Part shown: positions 43,361 to 54,218 of the stretch, in pieces | How the letters are laid out: the number at the start of each line of letters is the position of its first letter | How positions within the stretch are numbered: position 1 is the stretch's first letter | DNA from: Phytophthora sp. 'mugwort' | Taxonomy: Eukaryota > Oomycota > Peronosporomycetes > Peronosporales > Peronosporaceae | DNA: 64,000 bases | Direction: 5' to 3' | NCBI GenBank assembly: GCA_033558025.1 | Contig: JAUCEF010000005.1 | Coordinates: 2,666,001 to 2,730,000 of the forward strand | The notes under the pieces: generated by a model | What the model was told of the DNA's origin: nothing | The model's database searches: none | The model's input: the letters and a program-made list of their open reading frames with translations, nothing else | Made by a program: the position numbers and the translations under genes

Positions 43361-46300
43361 CTACGCTTCACTCCCTGCCACGGCTCCGTCGGAATCTTCA
43401 TCGCCGTTCACCTCATCTCTTCCAGCAGCTGGACGCCGGCGGCGCTTTTTGCCCGGGTGTGTTGCAGGAGGCCGGTCACGTAGTTTGCGCTCTTGTGGCA
43501 GGCTGCGTGGGATATCGTTTCCATTTCTCCAGTCATTGTGCCAGATAGCAAAGCAGGTTTTCCCCGCGCTACTTTGCAGAAGCATTTTCTGAAGAAAGAA
43601 TTATTAGCATGGACGTCGCGGATCCAACACAACGGTGACGTACCGTCGATTCCCTGTCAAGCACTCAGGACAGAAGTACTTCGTGTACGTCCTCGACTTT
43701 GTCTTTTACAGCGCGCACACCTTACACGAGCGCTGGCGTTTCTTCGAGTCCTTGGTCGTTGTCCACCATATCCGGGTTTTCTTCGAGGCGATGCCCACCC
43801 GCTTCACCTGTGTCATCAACAGTAGGTGTTGATAGTACAGGTGATGTTGGCACTTTCGGAACAACATCACGTGCAGGAGAAGCCGCTGTCCTGTCGCAAG
43901 CTGTAGTTACCCTTTGTTTGCGAGTCAAGTCAACAGAACACACCTAGCGTTAGCCCCCATGGACGATTATGCTGACTCGCTCACTATAACCCACCTCAAT
44001 AGTTTCATAGGCCTCGGCAAAGTCGACCGCTAGTAGCTGTACCAGCTGTGTTCCGGGTAATGCTTCGGAGAACGCTTGTCCTTCAGCCTCTTCTGATGGT
44101 CGAACACGATAAACGCGTTTACCAGCGCCATGTCAAACAAACCTAGGAAGAGCGTCTTGTAATATTTCCTTGTCTTATAGCTGAGCTATACGCTATAGCA
44201 CTGCATCCAGAGTTGGTCGTGGGCACCGACACCTTCCATCCAGCGGTGGTAGTCACGGACCAACTCCGGCACCAGTACTGGCTGCATTTCCCGATGGACC
44301 CTCCGCAATGAAAATACGAAGGGGCTTACGTTAGGAGCACATTACAATCGCAATGGAGGCGTTGCACTTACTGACTGTGCCTGTTTTGCGGCTGCCACCA
44401 CTTGAGAGAAAATGACGTGCGGTCCATCCATATTGCAGCGGTTATTTGCGGGAAACGCTTGTTCTGAGCGAGCTTGATCGTTCCTGGGTGAAGGGGGGCA
44501 CCACAATCTTCTGCTTATTCACTTGCCGCAGTTCCTACTCGACGCCGTTTGCGTAACCTGCACGTCAGTCTGGATATCTAATACCGGTCAGATACATACG
44601 TCGATGCAATACCTCCAGCGCCAACCTGATCGAGGTATAGAACCGATCCGTAATGACTAAACGCAAATGCGACGTCGTCGATGGAGGACATAGCGCATTC
44701 ATATTCCTCATGATGGCAGCTTCACCGGTGTTGTTGTCCTTTAGAACGGGTGCCTGTAAGTTGGTCTTGGCACCGCAATAGATTTCAATCCTGTAACGGC
44801 AACAACAAAATTATGTTAGCTTATGTTGGAGGACAGTGCCGAATGCAATGGAGGCGTATGTTCTACAGGAGACACATAAGCACTTGGGCAAAAAAACACT
44901 GTGGTAAGGCCGAAGCCTACCACCGCCCAGGATCACATACCTCAAACAATACGCCGACTTAGCGCATGCTACGACGAATACCTTCGTCCAACAAGTGGGG
45001 CTTAACCTTGTTGAACTGGCGAGTCGGGTTGTAGCGAGAACGGGATGGTAGGGTAGCTTCACCGAAGCTAATCACAGGCGGTGCACAACATCCACGAGCG
45101 AAGGTCCACTGCAATACATCCATGGCCGGCCGAATCTTCCACGCGCGATCGACGGTTGCAAATTGGGAATTTGTTGTTCGAGAAGTGCAGATAACCCATG
45201 ATATGAAAGAACGGTGCATGGTCATGAAGAGATTGAATCGGTCGTAGGAAGAGCTCCCCATTTGCTTTGTAGACCAATGCACAACAATGCCTTTGCACAC
45301 AGGAATCAGCATGCGCGCAATTAGCAGACCCATGATGCGCAGCACCTCCCACGTCTCAATGTCCGGCACACGCGCAAGCCGACTCCGGATATCACCCAAC
45401 TCTTCCACTTCCATGCCGGCCTGACGCTGCTGCGAGTGAACCGCCCTCGCTCTCAGCAGAAGTGACTATATATGGTACCGATTGTATTTAAAAACAATCC
45501 GAATCCAGAGCCTTGGCGGCATGAAGTAGAAGAGCAGTGCTAGCGGATCATCTCCCTCTGTCATGACGCTATCGCTCGGTCCGTAGGTTCCATCGTACAA
45601 GTCTTCGTAAGTAGGGTCTGGACCAAATTTTTCAGGATCTATATGGCTCTTAGGTTGGAGGTAATCATTCATGAGCATCCACTTATGTTGTATATGAACC
45701 AGCCGTGTGTACGCATCATTGATATTGCCTTCTTGCTCTGTGCGAGCGACCTGCAGACTGACTCCGGCAAGTCCTCTCCTCCATCTTCTGAATCTTCATC
45801 TGCGAACTCTCCAACGTCCCAGTCGCCATCATCATCCTCGTCATAGCTTTCTTGGACTTCTCGGTCCTCCTCCCCGAAAGATCTTCGTCGGAGTTCAGGT
45901 AAGTGCACGCATCGGTCGCAGCATCCATCACATTTGCGTCGCCTTCAATAACACATTGCGGCGTAGTACACGGCATCTCCGTAGCTGCCACATCCTCCTC
46001 CGAACTACTCTTACCATCTGCACTCACATCCTCAACGATTGCTCGCCGTCTTTTGCGTAGGTTCCCAACGCGAGTAGCCCGCTCGATCGTTGCATCTTGA
46101 GCAGTTGTAATAGCAGACGTCGTATCGGTAATCACCTCCTCCATCATCGCTAAGTCGCACCCAGCCGTCACGGGTTGGTTATTGGCCATCTCCACCTCCG
46201 CCGCCTTCGCCTTTGACGCGTCTTCCATAGGCGCCTCCGCCTCCTCCACCTCTGACGTGTCTTCCACAGGCGCCTCCGCCTCGTTCGCCTCGGACAAGTA

Positions 46301-46378
46301 TTCTACAGTTGTGCGGTACACCTCTGTCGCCGCCTCAGCAATCTCCACCTCACATTCGGCCCTGGCGCTGCCCCCCAA
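43361..46378 (-). pseudogene. Decayed piggyBac-like transposase, copy 1
   Basis: Read on the minus strand, an acidic N-terminal region (46378-45700) is followed by DPLALLFYFMPPRLWIRI, ETWEVLRIMGLLIARMLIPV, DRAWKIRPAMDVLQWTFARG, SRSRYNPTRQFNKVKPH and FLGLFDMALVNAF, ending with the C-terminal KTCFAIWHNDWRNGNDIP. These match DDE_Tnp_1_7. The first catalytic site reads ISFGE (Gly at 45061-45063 for Asp) and the third region reads EGVGAHDQLW (Gly at 44225-44227 for Asp). Several stops and frameshifts are present. It begins 51 bp from the mariner end. Confidence 0.78.
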
Positions 46379-47947
46379 CGATTCCGAATCTCCACGGCCG
46401 CCGTGGTATGTTTCGCGCCCTCCTTCCTTGTTCCTTTGTCGGCATCTTTCCGTCTGCTCCCGTGTTCCTAAACTTGTTCACCGTACATCGAAAGTGATGC
46501 GCGTGCCTGTCACTCAGTAGCACCTCCCTCCATAGCGGCCGCCCCTTGTATGTCTGCTTTCCCTGTGCCGCCGACCATCTTGCTCTCGCCTCGCCGTTTT
46601 GAAGAATGAAGACTTTGCTAGGGCCACCGGTTCGAGGGGGGGGGGGGGGTGTGTGACGAGTACACTCTTTATCACGCTCAACCGAACCGCACCTTCGCCG
46701 AAACTTAGCCCTGTGCATTTGGCTGTTTTCCGCTCTAACCGTTGTCTTGATTTCACTGTAGTGAAAGTGACAGTACCTACATAAAATCCACGTATAAAAA
46801 TGGCTTATGTTGGACCTCCATAGAAGCTGCGAAAAGAGTGCAGCAAGTTATACACCTCTTATGTTCTACGGTACAACATATGGGAAGTAAGGGATTAAAG
46901 GGTTTGAGCTGGGCTGGTGTCGGGGACGAAGGTCCAGGACGCCGTCGCCTTGGCTATGGGGGGGAAGGCGGGAAGCGCGGTCAAGCGGCGGCTATCGGGA
47001 TGAGATCTTAAAGTGAGAGCGTGGAAGGCGCAGAGAAGACCTGCAATCCGCCATACCATCGCGTTCACTGGAGAGATCAATCCGGGCAGTACATCACTTA
47101 GGAGGAGTTCCCACATTCAACGAAGGCGTTGGATAGAGTGGCGGTTTCACCGCTTTCCCAACCGCGTTTGTGGGATGTGGGTTGACGGCTCCGGCGTTGA
47201 ATGGTCAATACGCTACTATCCCACACACAACTAGCAACACGCGCTTCGAAAGGTCTCTACTGACACGTGCTGCATTTTTGTATGTAGCATAAGTCCGAAT
47301 AGCGGCCGAAGCAGTGCCACATCAGACACATGAGCGCAGCGCCTTAGTAGTCAGCATCCACGCGAGTTGTGCTGTACACATAACGAGCCGGGCTTGTAGG
47401 TGCGCTTTGGAAGGGCCGACGGAAGATGAAACAGCTCGAGTCAAGTTAGAGGACCCGACGCACACACATGGAAGATCCAATGTGGCTGTTGACGAACGTG
47501 CTATGGCGAGGCAGGGTGCTTTACGGAAACGCTTACGGTACCCGTGCATGGCTCGTCAAGGGGGAGTGTCGGAGCACGTCCTCATACGTCTGGGTAAGTG
47601 ACTCCCCATGTAGCTGCGCAACGGACAGGAGTCCGTTTCCATGTGTTCTGATCTAGATGCTGATGTTTGTATGAGTATGATCGTACTAATACAAATAGGG
47701 CGCGCGGATAGGGAGTGCGGCTGGCGGGCTTTGGATCAAGCCAATGCGGGTGGTTTGTGCTCACTCCGCATAATGCAAGCACCAGCGCATCCCCAAGCGG
47801 AGTCCCCGGGAGCCGTTCTGACAACCGCCTGCATTTGTGTTCTGCTTCTTACTCTCTCTGTTCTACCATGTCTAAGAATGGAGGAACTTCTCACTTTTAT
47901 TTTCTTCATCTGCTCCTCGAGATGATTCCCAGTCTCCCCATACTTCC
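46379..47947. other. Transposon-region spacer, no supported gene
   Basis: No recognisable coding sequence. It contains a 14-G run at 46636-46649. The part right of about 47300 may include the long terminal repeat of the Copia fragment that ends at 47948, but a second repeat was not found to prove this. Confidence 0.3.
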
Positions 47948-48160
47948 TCACACTTCGAAAAGCGGCATGGCTGAGCTGCAGTCCACTTGAGCGAGCATAA
48001 TATCTAGAAACTCACGAAAGTGCTGGCTCTTCGCTCGAGCAAAAAAAAGTAGTTTTGTCATTGTATCGGCCAACATGTCGTTCGTACCGACATACGACAC
48101 ATGTAGCTTGTCATTGGCCGTGAGTATCCTCACGAAATGGAACTTGTTCGCAGTGCCAAC
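47948..48160 (-). pseudogene. Ty1/Copia retrotransposon, 3' end of pol
   Basis: The minus strand encodes NKFHFVRILTANDKLHVSYV, then GTNDMLADTMTKLL and FREFLDIMLAQVD before a stop. This is the characteristic end of a Copia RNase H domain (HFVRE..., YVGT.EMLAD..TK). Only the last 70 or so codons remain; the rest is cut off near 48145-48165, where a PIF/Harbinger fragment begins on the other strand. Confidence 0.7.
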
Positions 48161-48164
48161 GACG

Positions 48165-48690
48165 TCCGCCGAATCAGCGGTGTAAGCCATAGCTCCTCCT
48201 CCAAGGTTTTGTACGACACTATGGATGAAATCATCGCTACCCCCGAGCTTCAGATCAAGTTCCCGATGACATCTACTGAGCACGAGCAAGCTAGCAAGGC
48301 CTTCGACCTACGCGGTAAAATGGAGTGATTGATGGCTGCATTGGTGCTATGACGGCTGGCTGTACAAAATTAGAGCGCCGATGCCGAAGCAATGCGAAGG
48401 TGCTGGCCCCCGTGCTTACCTCAGCGGTCACTATACTCGGATGGATATTAATGTATCAGCGTGTTGTGGTGCTCTAAGCCGCTTCGTTTACTTGGATATG
48501 AGCCATCCTGCCGGCGCCAACGATATTCGTGCATATCGTGGGAGTTGCTTACCAGAGGTTATCGAAAACTTGAAAGACGGTCTATATATTGTTGGTGACA
48601 ATGCCTAGAAGAACACGGAACACCTACTCACGCCTTTCTTGCAAACCAGCAGGACCAGCAATACTGGGATGTACACGTCGTATGTGGGGT
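48165..48690 (+). pseudogene. PIF/Harbinger (DDE_4) transposase fragment, second copy
   Basis: Readable pieces are GVSHSSSSKVLYDTMDEIIA, LQIKFPMTS, AYLSGHYTRMDINVSACCGA, LSRFVYLDMSHPAGANDIRA and GLYIVGDNA, then a TAG stop at 48606-48608 and further family-like sequence (HLLTPFL). The order matches DDE_Tnp_4. At least one frameshift near 48330 and the stop mark it as dead. It is not the same sequence as the copy at 39.3 kb. Confidence 0.68.
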
Positions 48691-48788
48691 AGTGCACCAT
48701 GACGATCAGCGTCTGTTGGAACGGCTTTGGCGTAATACTGTAGCTCGCGTCAATAAAAAAGGCGCGCCAGGGTACCTCAGCAGCCGGA

Positions 48789-49310
48789 TCAGATCCAGGC
48801 GACCCATGCCATCACGCGCTGCCTCTTGCCGCCGTTGTCGTAAAATAGGTTGAACTGCAAGAACGAGCGACCGTCCGTTTCGGACACCGCGACCGTCGGA
48901 AACGTCTCAATTTGACGATACACGTCACCACCAGTAGCTTGCTTGCGAACGTAGTTGATGAAGTTAAGAGCCTGGTCTCGCTTCATGGGCTTCACGGCTT
49001 TAACTGGGTACCTGGCGACTAGCTGATGCGACGCGCGGTCCCAAAGCCGCCCGGAGCTGATGGCCGGGGAGCTAATGGTCTCGACCTCAAGCAATTGCTT
49101 CATCTCGTCGCTGCAGTCACTAAGCGACGCGACGGTTACTTCCTTGCATGTATGCTCGCCCGTCTCGAGTACCACCGTTGTCGAGAACCTTGACGTTGAG
49201 TTTGCCCTTGCAAGAACTAGAGCGATACGTTGAGCACTGGTAATAGGTCGTGTGCCCACGCTTGGTGTTCACGATGTACTTGTAGTCGTTGAAGTACATG
49301 TTAGTGCTTA
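48789..49310 (-). pseudogene. MULE-type transposase N-terminus with FLYWCH-like zinc finger
   Basis: The minus strand starts MYFNDYKYIVNTKRGHTTYY, then QCSTYRSSSCKGKL and, after a one-base frameshift, ETGEHTCKEV: a C..C..H..C finger of the FLYWCH kind found at the start of Mutator-like transposases. It continues to RSFLQFNLFYDNGG, and then the similarity ends. The catalytic domain is missing. Confidence 0.55.
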
Positions 49311-49599
49311 GCTGAAGACGCTAATGCAGCGATCTAAACTCGCATCAGTGGCCAGTAATGGCTCGAGAGCACATCCAACAGCACGATCCTGGGTGATTGG
49401 ACAGCAGCAAAGGTCCTGCTATAATGTATCGGAGAATATACTGCATACTATTTGCAAGTGCGATGGTACTGTACCTAGGTTACACATTAGCGTAATCTGT
49501 CTGGAAATTACCCAGTTATGCCAATCCGTGATATACGGCAAACTTTAGAAGGGTTACTTTAAACAGGATTTAGCTTTCAGCTGCAGGTCATTTGCAGGA

Positions 49600-50816
49600 T
49601 ATATTCCAGGATCATGCAGGACCATTTTTCTGGTGCAGGACTTATTTTCTGGTTGAACAAATTATCTCTGTACACAGTCATCCAAGATAACATAAAGGGA
49701 TTCCCGCCAAATATCAAGGCGGAGCACGAGAATCGCCTGCCGCACATCCCACGAGGCACCAGCATCAATGTCGGTGATCAAGTGTTGCCCCCCCCCCTAT
49801 CATAGCCTTGCTGTGGTGGTCCCGAAAGCCTGTACACATCCTGTTGTCAGGCAGCAGCAGCGTGCTGCAGTCGTGCGGTACGCTTTATGTTGGAATATGT
49901 TATGTTTACTGTTTTCTAATTAGTTGTGCTTTGCATTAAATGTTCAGAGCGACGCCTGCGAGGCGGAAGGAAGGTTGTTGTTCTCTGTCCAGCCATGACA
50001 TGCGCGACTATCAGCACTGGATGGGGGGGGGGGCATACACGACCAGCTTCGCCTGCAGCGTTTTTCGCTGCAACTGGCTGTGAAATTCAGTAAGTACTAC
50101 AATACGATTTTTCTTGGCCTCATCGATATGGCAATTGTGAACGCCTACATTGTCTATCGAGAGGCTCAGAGCAGCGCGATGAGGCTTCAGCCGACCACTC
50201 CAAGTTCCTGCGCATCCTGCAAGCCCAGATGTTGAAGCTCACGTCTGCGGACTTACGGAATCGGTAAGTTTTATCATCGACTTCTATTTATTGTTATCTA
50301 CTACTTGCCTGACTAGTATGCTGTCAGATGATGTCGCCAGGGCTGCCGACCCATGGCGGACGTGTGCGTACTGTCCCCGCCGAGCACAAGCTGAAGGAGT
50401 TCCCGGATTGGCAGTACGTCGGGGGCATCCGCAAGCACAGCCAGCACCAGTGCGAAGTCTGCTCGATTCGGAAGCAGAAGAAGGGGGAGCGCAGTTCGAC
50501 GCACTCCTTCTGCGAGGCCTACAGCGATGGCAACAAAAGGTAAAATTGCGGGCTGTATGGTATCACGTGCGTGCTAAATCAAATGTTGTTATTCAATGCA
50601 GAGTTTACCTTTTGCGACCGTATGAGACCCACCCACTACACAGGCAACACCTTAGTGGCACGTCAAGGTGTTGCCTGTGTAGTGGGCGAGAACCGGCCTC
50701 GCTCTCTGGTCGGACGCGACATCCAGATGCGGGGACTGGGGAAGAAGCGACGCCGAACCAGTGATGCAGAGGCTGAGGAAGACGCCGACAAAGACGAGAC
50801 CGCACAGGAAGAGTAA
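49600..50816 (+). pseudogene. Decayed piggyBac-like transposase, copy 2 (C-terminal half)
   Basis: Visible pieces are LPHIPRGTSINVGDQV, DYQHWM interrupted by an 11-G run at 50023-50033, HDQLRLQRFSLQLAVKFSKY, FLGLIDMAIVNAYIVYREAQ, KEFPDWQYVGGIRKHSQHQC and the cysteine-rich tail, ending GRDIQMRGLGKKRRRTSDAE. The order matches the end of DDE_Tnp_1_7. Frame changes several times. Possible introns lie at about 50263-50325 and after 50540. It is a different copy from the one at 43.4-46.4 kb and on the other strand. Confidence 0.7.
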
Positions 50817-50961
50817 TCGAGTGTTTCGCTTGATATGTGATATATTGTAGTGTCGTGACTCTAATCTCAATACAGTTCTGTGTGCAATCCATGAAACTTA
50901 GCATTTGTGTCTGCATTTTGCTCACCGACCCATCGTAGAATGGACGTTCACGATAGAAGGT

Positions 50962-51459
50962 TCATCCAGCATGTATCATATACAACATGCACATTATGAT
51001 ACCCGAAGTGATGGCGTCAAATACAACGTAAGCAGACATAGATGTTTTTATACCAGTGCCTATGCACCGACATCCAGTTTTTGGTTTCAGAAAAAAGAGA
51101 TCACACCTATGCACACATATACAAAACGCAAGTGTTGTCTTTTTCTTAAATGTTGTCTTTAAGAACATGTCAAAATCGGGGCTTGACGTGACATTCGGCG
51201 CGAGGGCTGGGAGGTTAACATTCGTGTCCGCCGTTTCAATTTTGTTCTTCACGTCGCCGCCTTTTTCGAAACGGATCGCTAGTAGCGTAGATACCATGCC
51301 ATTTGTCCATGTCAATTGCGGTTGTTTGCCTCTACCGACTGACTTCCCCTTTCCCCTTACGCGCTTTGCAGCGCGAGATTGACGCGCTGGTGCAACATAC
51401 TCTGCTAAGCTGGGGCGTGCGCAAATTGGCGACGCCGCACTTGAGCCGTCGGGCGGCAC
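50962..51459 (-). pseudogene. Myb/SANT-like DNA-binding domain remnant
   Basis: The frame contains a basic linker (AKRVRGKGKSVGRGK), then QLTWTNGMVSTLLAIRFEKG and DVKNKIETADTN, which resembles the first helix and following part of Myb/SANT-like domains of oomycete transposon proteins. The later part is degraded. It directly follows the pogo-type catalytic remnant on the same strand. Confidence 0.45.
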
Positions 51460-51503
51460 GACACTGGAGCCGACGGCCAGTCCATCGTCTACCTCGTTCG
51501 GCT

Positions 51504-52203
51504 CTACCGGCTTACTCGGGGTCCGTCGAATAGAAGATCAACGTGCTTAAGGACGCCTTTCATTGTGGAAGCGCTGAGAGCCTTCCATGTTGCGCGCAAC
51601 CAACGTAGGACACATTTGCGATCGGGCGGTGTGAGCTGTGCCTTGTTTTCTTCGCCGTGTGCCAAACACTTGGAGCACTCTTCCCTCAAATAAGCCGATG
51701 GCCGAAAAATGCTGTAGGAACAGCAACGACAAATGCGCGTTCTACCAGCCTTTTCCGTTTTCAAATATGGCGGTCTCGGTCTTTAATTGCCGAGTTTTTA
51801 TGTCCGGCCACATACCACATGACGGCTAAATCCATGTCGTAATCGAAGTATTTTCTTCACGGGTGCTGTGGTCTTTTGACGGGCGCATCTTGATAATAAC
51901 CCACGGATCATGCTTCTGACAGGTGCTGTCTGCTAGAAAACATAGCGTTAGCCTCTCTTTGCTTTTTCCACCGCATTTAACCCACACTATCTTGGCACCG
52001 CGGTGATCAATTGTGTGTTTGGGTGCGTACTCAAAACATACAGCAATTTGGTCGGCGTTATATATCATAGTGATGCCTTCGTCGACAATTCGTCTGCGAA
52101 CTGTTGCGATAACCTCCCGTGCTATCTCCACCGAATACTCGGACGAAACTTGGCATTGGCGCGTTTTAGCGCGTAGGGGGATTGTGGAGAAGCGTCAACC
52201 AAG
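51504..52203 (-). pseudogene. Pogo/Tigger-type (DDE_1) transposase, catalytic part
   Basis: The minus strand reads ITMIYNADQIAVCFEYAPKH, IVWVKCGGKSKERLTLCFLA and DSTCQKHDP, then after a gap PPDRKCVLRWLRATWKALSA. This is the DDE_1 fold with the first catalytic Asp in YNADQ. Frameshifts are present, and much of the region between the first and third catalytic residues is missing. Its N-terminal half lies at 53681-54122, separated by an insertion. Confidence 0.7.
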
Positions 52204-52503
52204 AATATCAGATCCCTAAAAAATGACCAGAGAGAAAGGCGGTCCCATTTGTGAAGATAGGGGACGATCAAGCCGGATCAAGATACGAGGTAAAGGCAGG
52301 GCGACGTTCAACTTAATCCTGGGCGTAAGGGGATGCTTTGACGACAGGAAAGGAAACCAAGGTCGAGCATCCACCTAACACGGATCTGTTATACCGTAAC
52401 CTCCCGAACAATTGGTATCGGATGGATATTCGAAGCCTGGATCGGGGCAATAGATGGAGGCAAGAGATCAAGACTGGCCAAGGGTTACCGGGTCGATCTA
52501 ACA

Positions 52504-52872
52504 GGATCTAACTCCAGTTTGACCTCGGTCGGACCCCGATCGTGCTGATCCGGCGTCCGCTGGATTGGCTATACTCGGTCGATCGCGATCAGACAAGTCA
52601 AGTCGATCTGACATTCGAGATCAAGCCGATCGATAGTGATCGAGCCGATCATACGTTCAAGTTGTGGAAGATCAAGCTGATCCGGCGTCCGCAGATCGGC
52701 CTACACCCCGTCGTCCGAGCTCGGGCAGATCGGATCGATCTTGCGGTCAAGATCGCGCAGATCGGGCCGATCAGTATTCGCCGATCGGTATATAGGTTCC
52801 GACATCCTCGATCTGGCAGATCGGTATACGGGTTCTGACATACGTGATCTGGCAGATCGGGATCCGATCACC
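52504..52872. repeat. GATC-dense block
   Basis: I count 26 GATC tetramers in about 370 bp; chance would give one or two. They occur as AGATCGG, CCGATC and TGATCC variants. A 16-base segment (CTGATCCGGCGTCCGC) is present twice about 131 bp apart, near 52545 and 52676, which suggests old internal duplication. Confidence 0.85.
52783..52854. repeat. 36-bp tandem repeat, two copies
   Basis: Units at 52783-52818 and 52819-52854 both begin GATCGGTATA and end GATCTGGCA, with a third partial unit after. They differ at about six positions. The repeat lies within the GATC-dense block. Confidence 0.8.
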
Positions 52873-53525
52873 AATCATCCTCGGGGATGGGTTTAGGGTT
52901 TAGGAAGGGTGAGGACGGTACGTGTTGAGTGGTTGAAGAAGGGCAAGATTCAGGAGATGCAGATGGTATGAGATAGGGTTCAGGATGGCAGGACAGGAAA
53001 AGAAAGGATAACCGTTTATAGGTATCGCAGGAAGGAATCTACATTGGCCCTCCAAGGTATCTACCAGTCCAAGGTAGCAGATCAAGCGTCGCGGTGAGAG
53101 GATCGGATCATATTTTGGCCGACCCTCCCCCACGCCAGCGAACTTCTGCTCAAGTGTATACCCCGATCGATCGGCATTCAGTGCTTGGCCGACGATCGTA
53201 TCAACTATCAACTCGCAAGATCCCGCTAAAGGAAGCGGCAAGCAACTCAAGGAAAGGAACAACGCCACACGGCAACCTCGGCCTTGGATTAAGACCAGGC
53301 CGCCGATCGAAGGTCAAATACCTCAGATTGGAACCAATAACGGCACCAGAGCGAAGTCTTCCGCGCTGCTCCACGTCCCCGCGTCCCGCCAGGACGCTCA
53401 AGACTTTACATCGCTGCGTCCCCCCTTTGGAGTCCCAAGAGAGCGGATCCAGCCCACCGACAGGTACACAAGGAGAGACCAAGTGCAGCTGACCACGGAT
53501 CATCGGGGAACCCCCTCCGTTAGTC

Positions 53526-53591
53526 GGTGTCTCGGCGCAGTTGGTAAGCGGATTGGGTCTTAATCATATTTTGATCGACTCCGCTACGCCA
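53526..53591 (+). other. tRNA-like (SINE head or tRNA pseudogene) segment
   Basis: GGTGTCTCGGCGCAGTTGGT resembles a tRNA 5' end with an A box, and TGATCGACTCC resembles a B box. A partly paired 5'/3' acceptor (GGTGT with TACGCC) is followed by A. The anticodon region (GGGTCTTAATC) recalls tRNA-Lys(CTT). It is too short, and the anticodon and T stems pair poorly, so it is not a working tRNA gene. Confidence 0.35.
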
Positions 53592-53680
53592 TAAGAGGCT
53601 GTACCGCGCTAAATAAGAAGCCATCCACGTAGGAGACGCTGCAAAAGCAGACCGAGAAACATCATACAATTCAGCAATAT

Positions 53681-54122
53681 AAAACCTCTAACTCCAGCAT
53701 TTTAGCAGATACAGGAATACCGTGTGAACGAAGTGCGAGTAGTCAGTCGAGAATGTAGATATCTGCGTCGTCTGAGAGCGTCTTGGCCGAACGTTTTGCC
53801 GCGAACGTTTTTGCTGTGAGGTTCGCGTCTTGGACGCCATGGACTTGATGTGCTGCTGCTTCCATCGACGAACTACTCGCACTTTGGACTTGTACGCAGT
53901 GCACTTGTCAATTCCTGGCCAAAATGTGTCGATGACAACAGGCAGTGTGTGCGTTTCGTAGAAGGCCAGCACAACCGCCTTCATTGCGAAGGTCTCCGAG
54001 GCAAGCTTGTGCTGGTTTGGCTTGCGCCCTCCTCCGCGTATAGCCATTCCCCTCCTCATGTCGCTGTTGGGGCGAAGTGGTGTGAACTGGTGGTGGTTGT
54101 TATTCGTCTGGCTTGCCTGCAT
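53681..54122 (-). pseudogene. Pogo/Tigger-type transposase, N-terminal DNA-binding part
   Basis: The minus strand encodes GRKPNQHKLASETFAMKAVV, LAFYETHTLPVVIDTFWPGI and VRRWKQQHIKSMA, a helix-turn-helix start as in DDE_1 transposases of oomycetes. After a frameshift it continues to GIPVSAKMLELEVLY at the AATAT junction, where the 1.47-kb insertion begins. The catalytic half lies at 51504-52203. Confidence 0.55.
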
Positions 54123-54134
54123 AACATCTACTAC

Positions 54135-54218
54135 TCAGGGTGACAGTTAACATATCACGGCAAATCCCTGTTAAAGAGGCTTTTTAATTGGCCAAAACAG
54201 TCAGGGTGACAGTTAACA
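54135..54218. repeat. 18-bp direct repeat pair
   Basis: TCAGGGTGACAGTTAACA occurs at 54135-54152 and, identically, at 54201-54218, 66 bp apart, just outside the pogo-type N-terminus. It may mark the end of that element. Confidence 0.65.

Larger units (their letters stand above)
52209..53675. mobile_element. Unidentified 1.47-kb insertion inside the pogo-type gene
   Basis: The segment separates two halves of one decayed transposase and is flanked by AATAT on both sides (52204-52208 and 53676-53680), a possible 5-bp target duplication. It has no transposase frame. Contents are a GATC-dense block, a 36-bp tandem repeat, a TTTAGGG doublet and a tRNA-like segment near the right end. The ends are not TG...CA, so a simple solo LTR is not proven. 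Confidence 0.5.
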
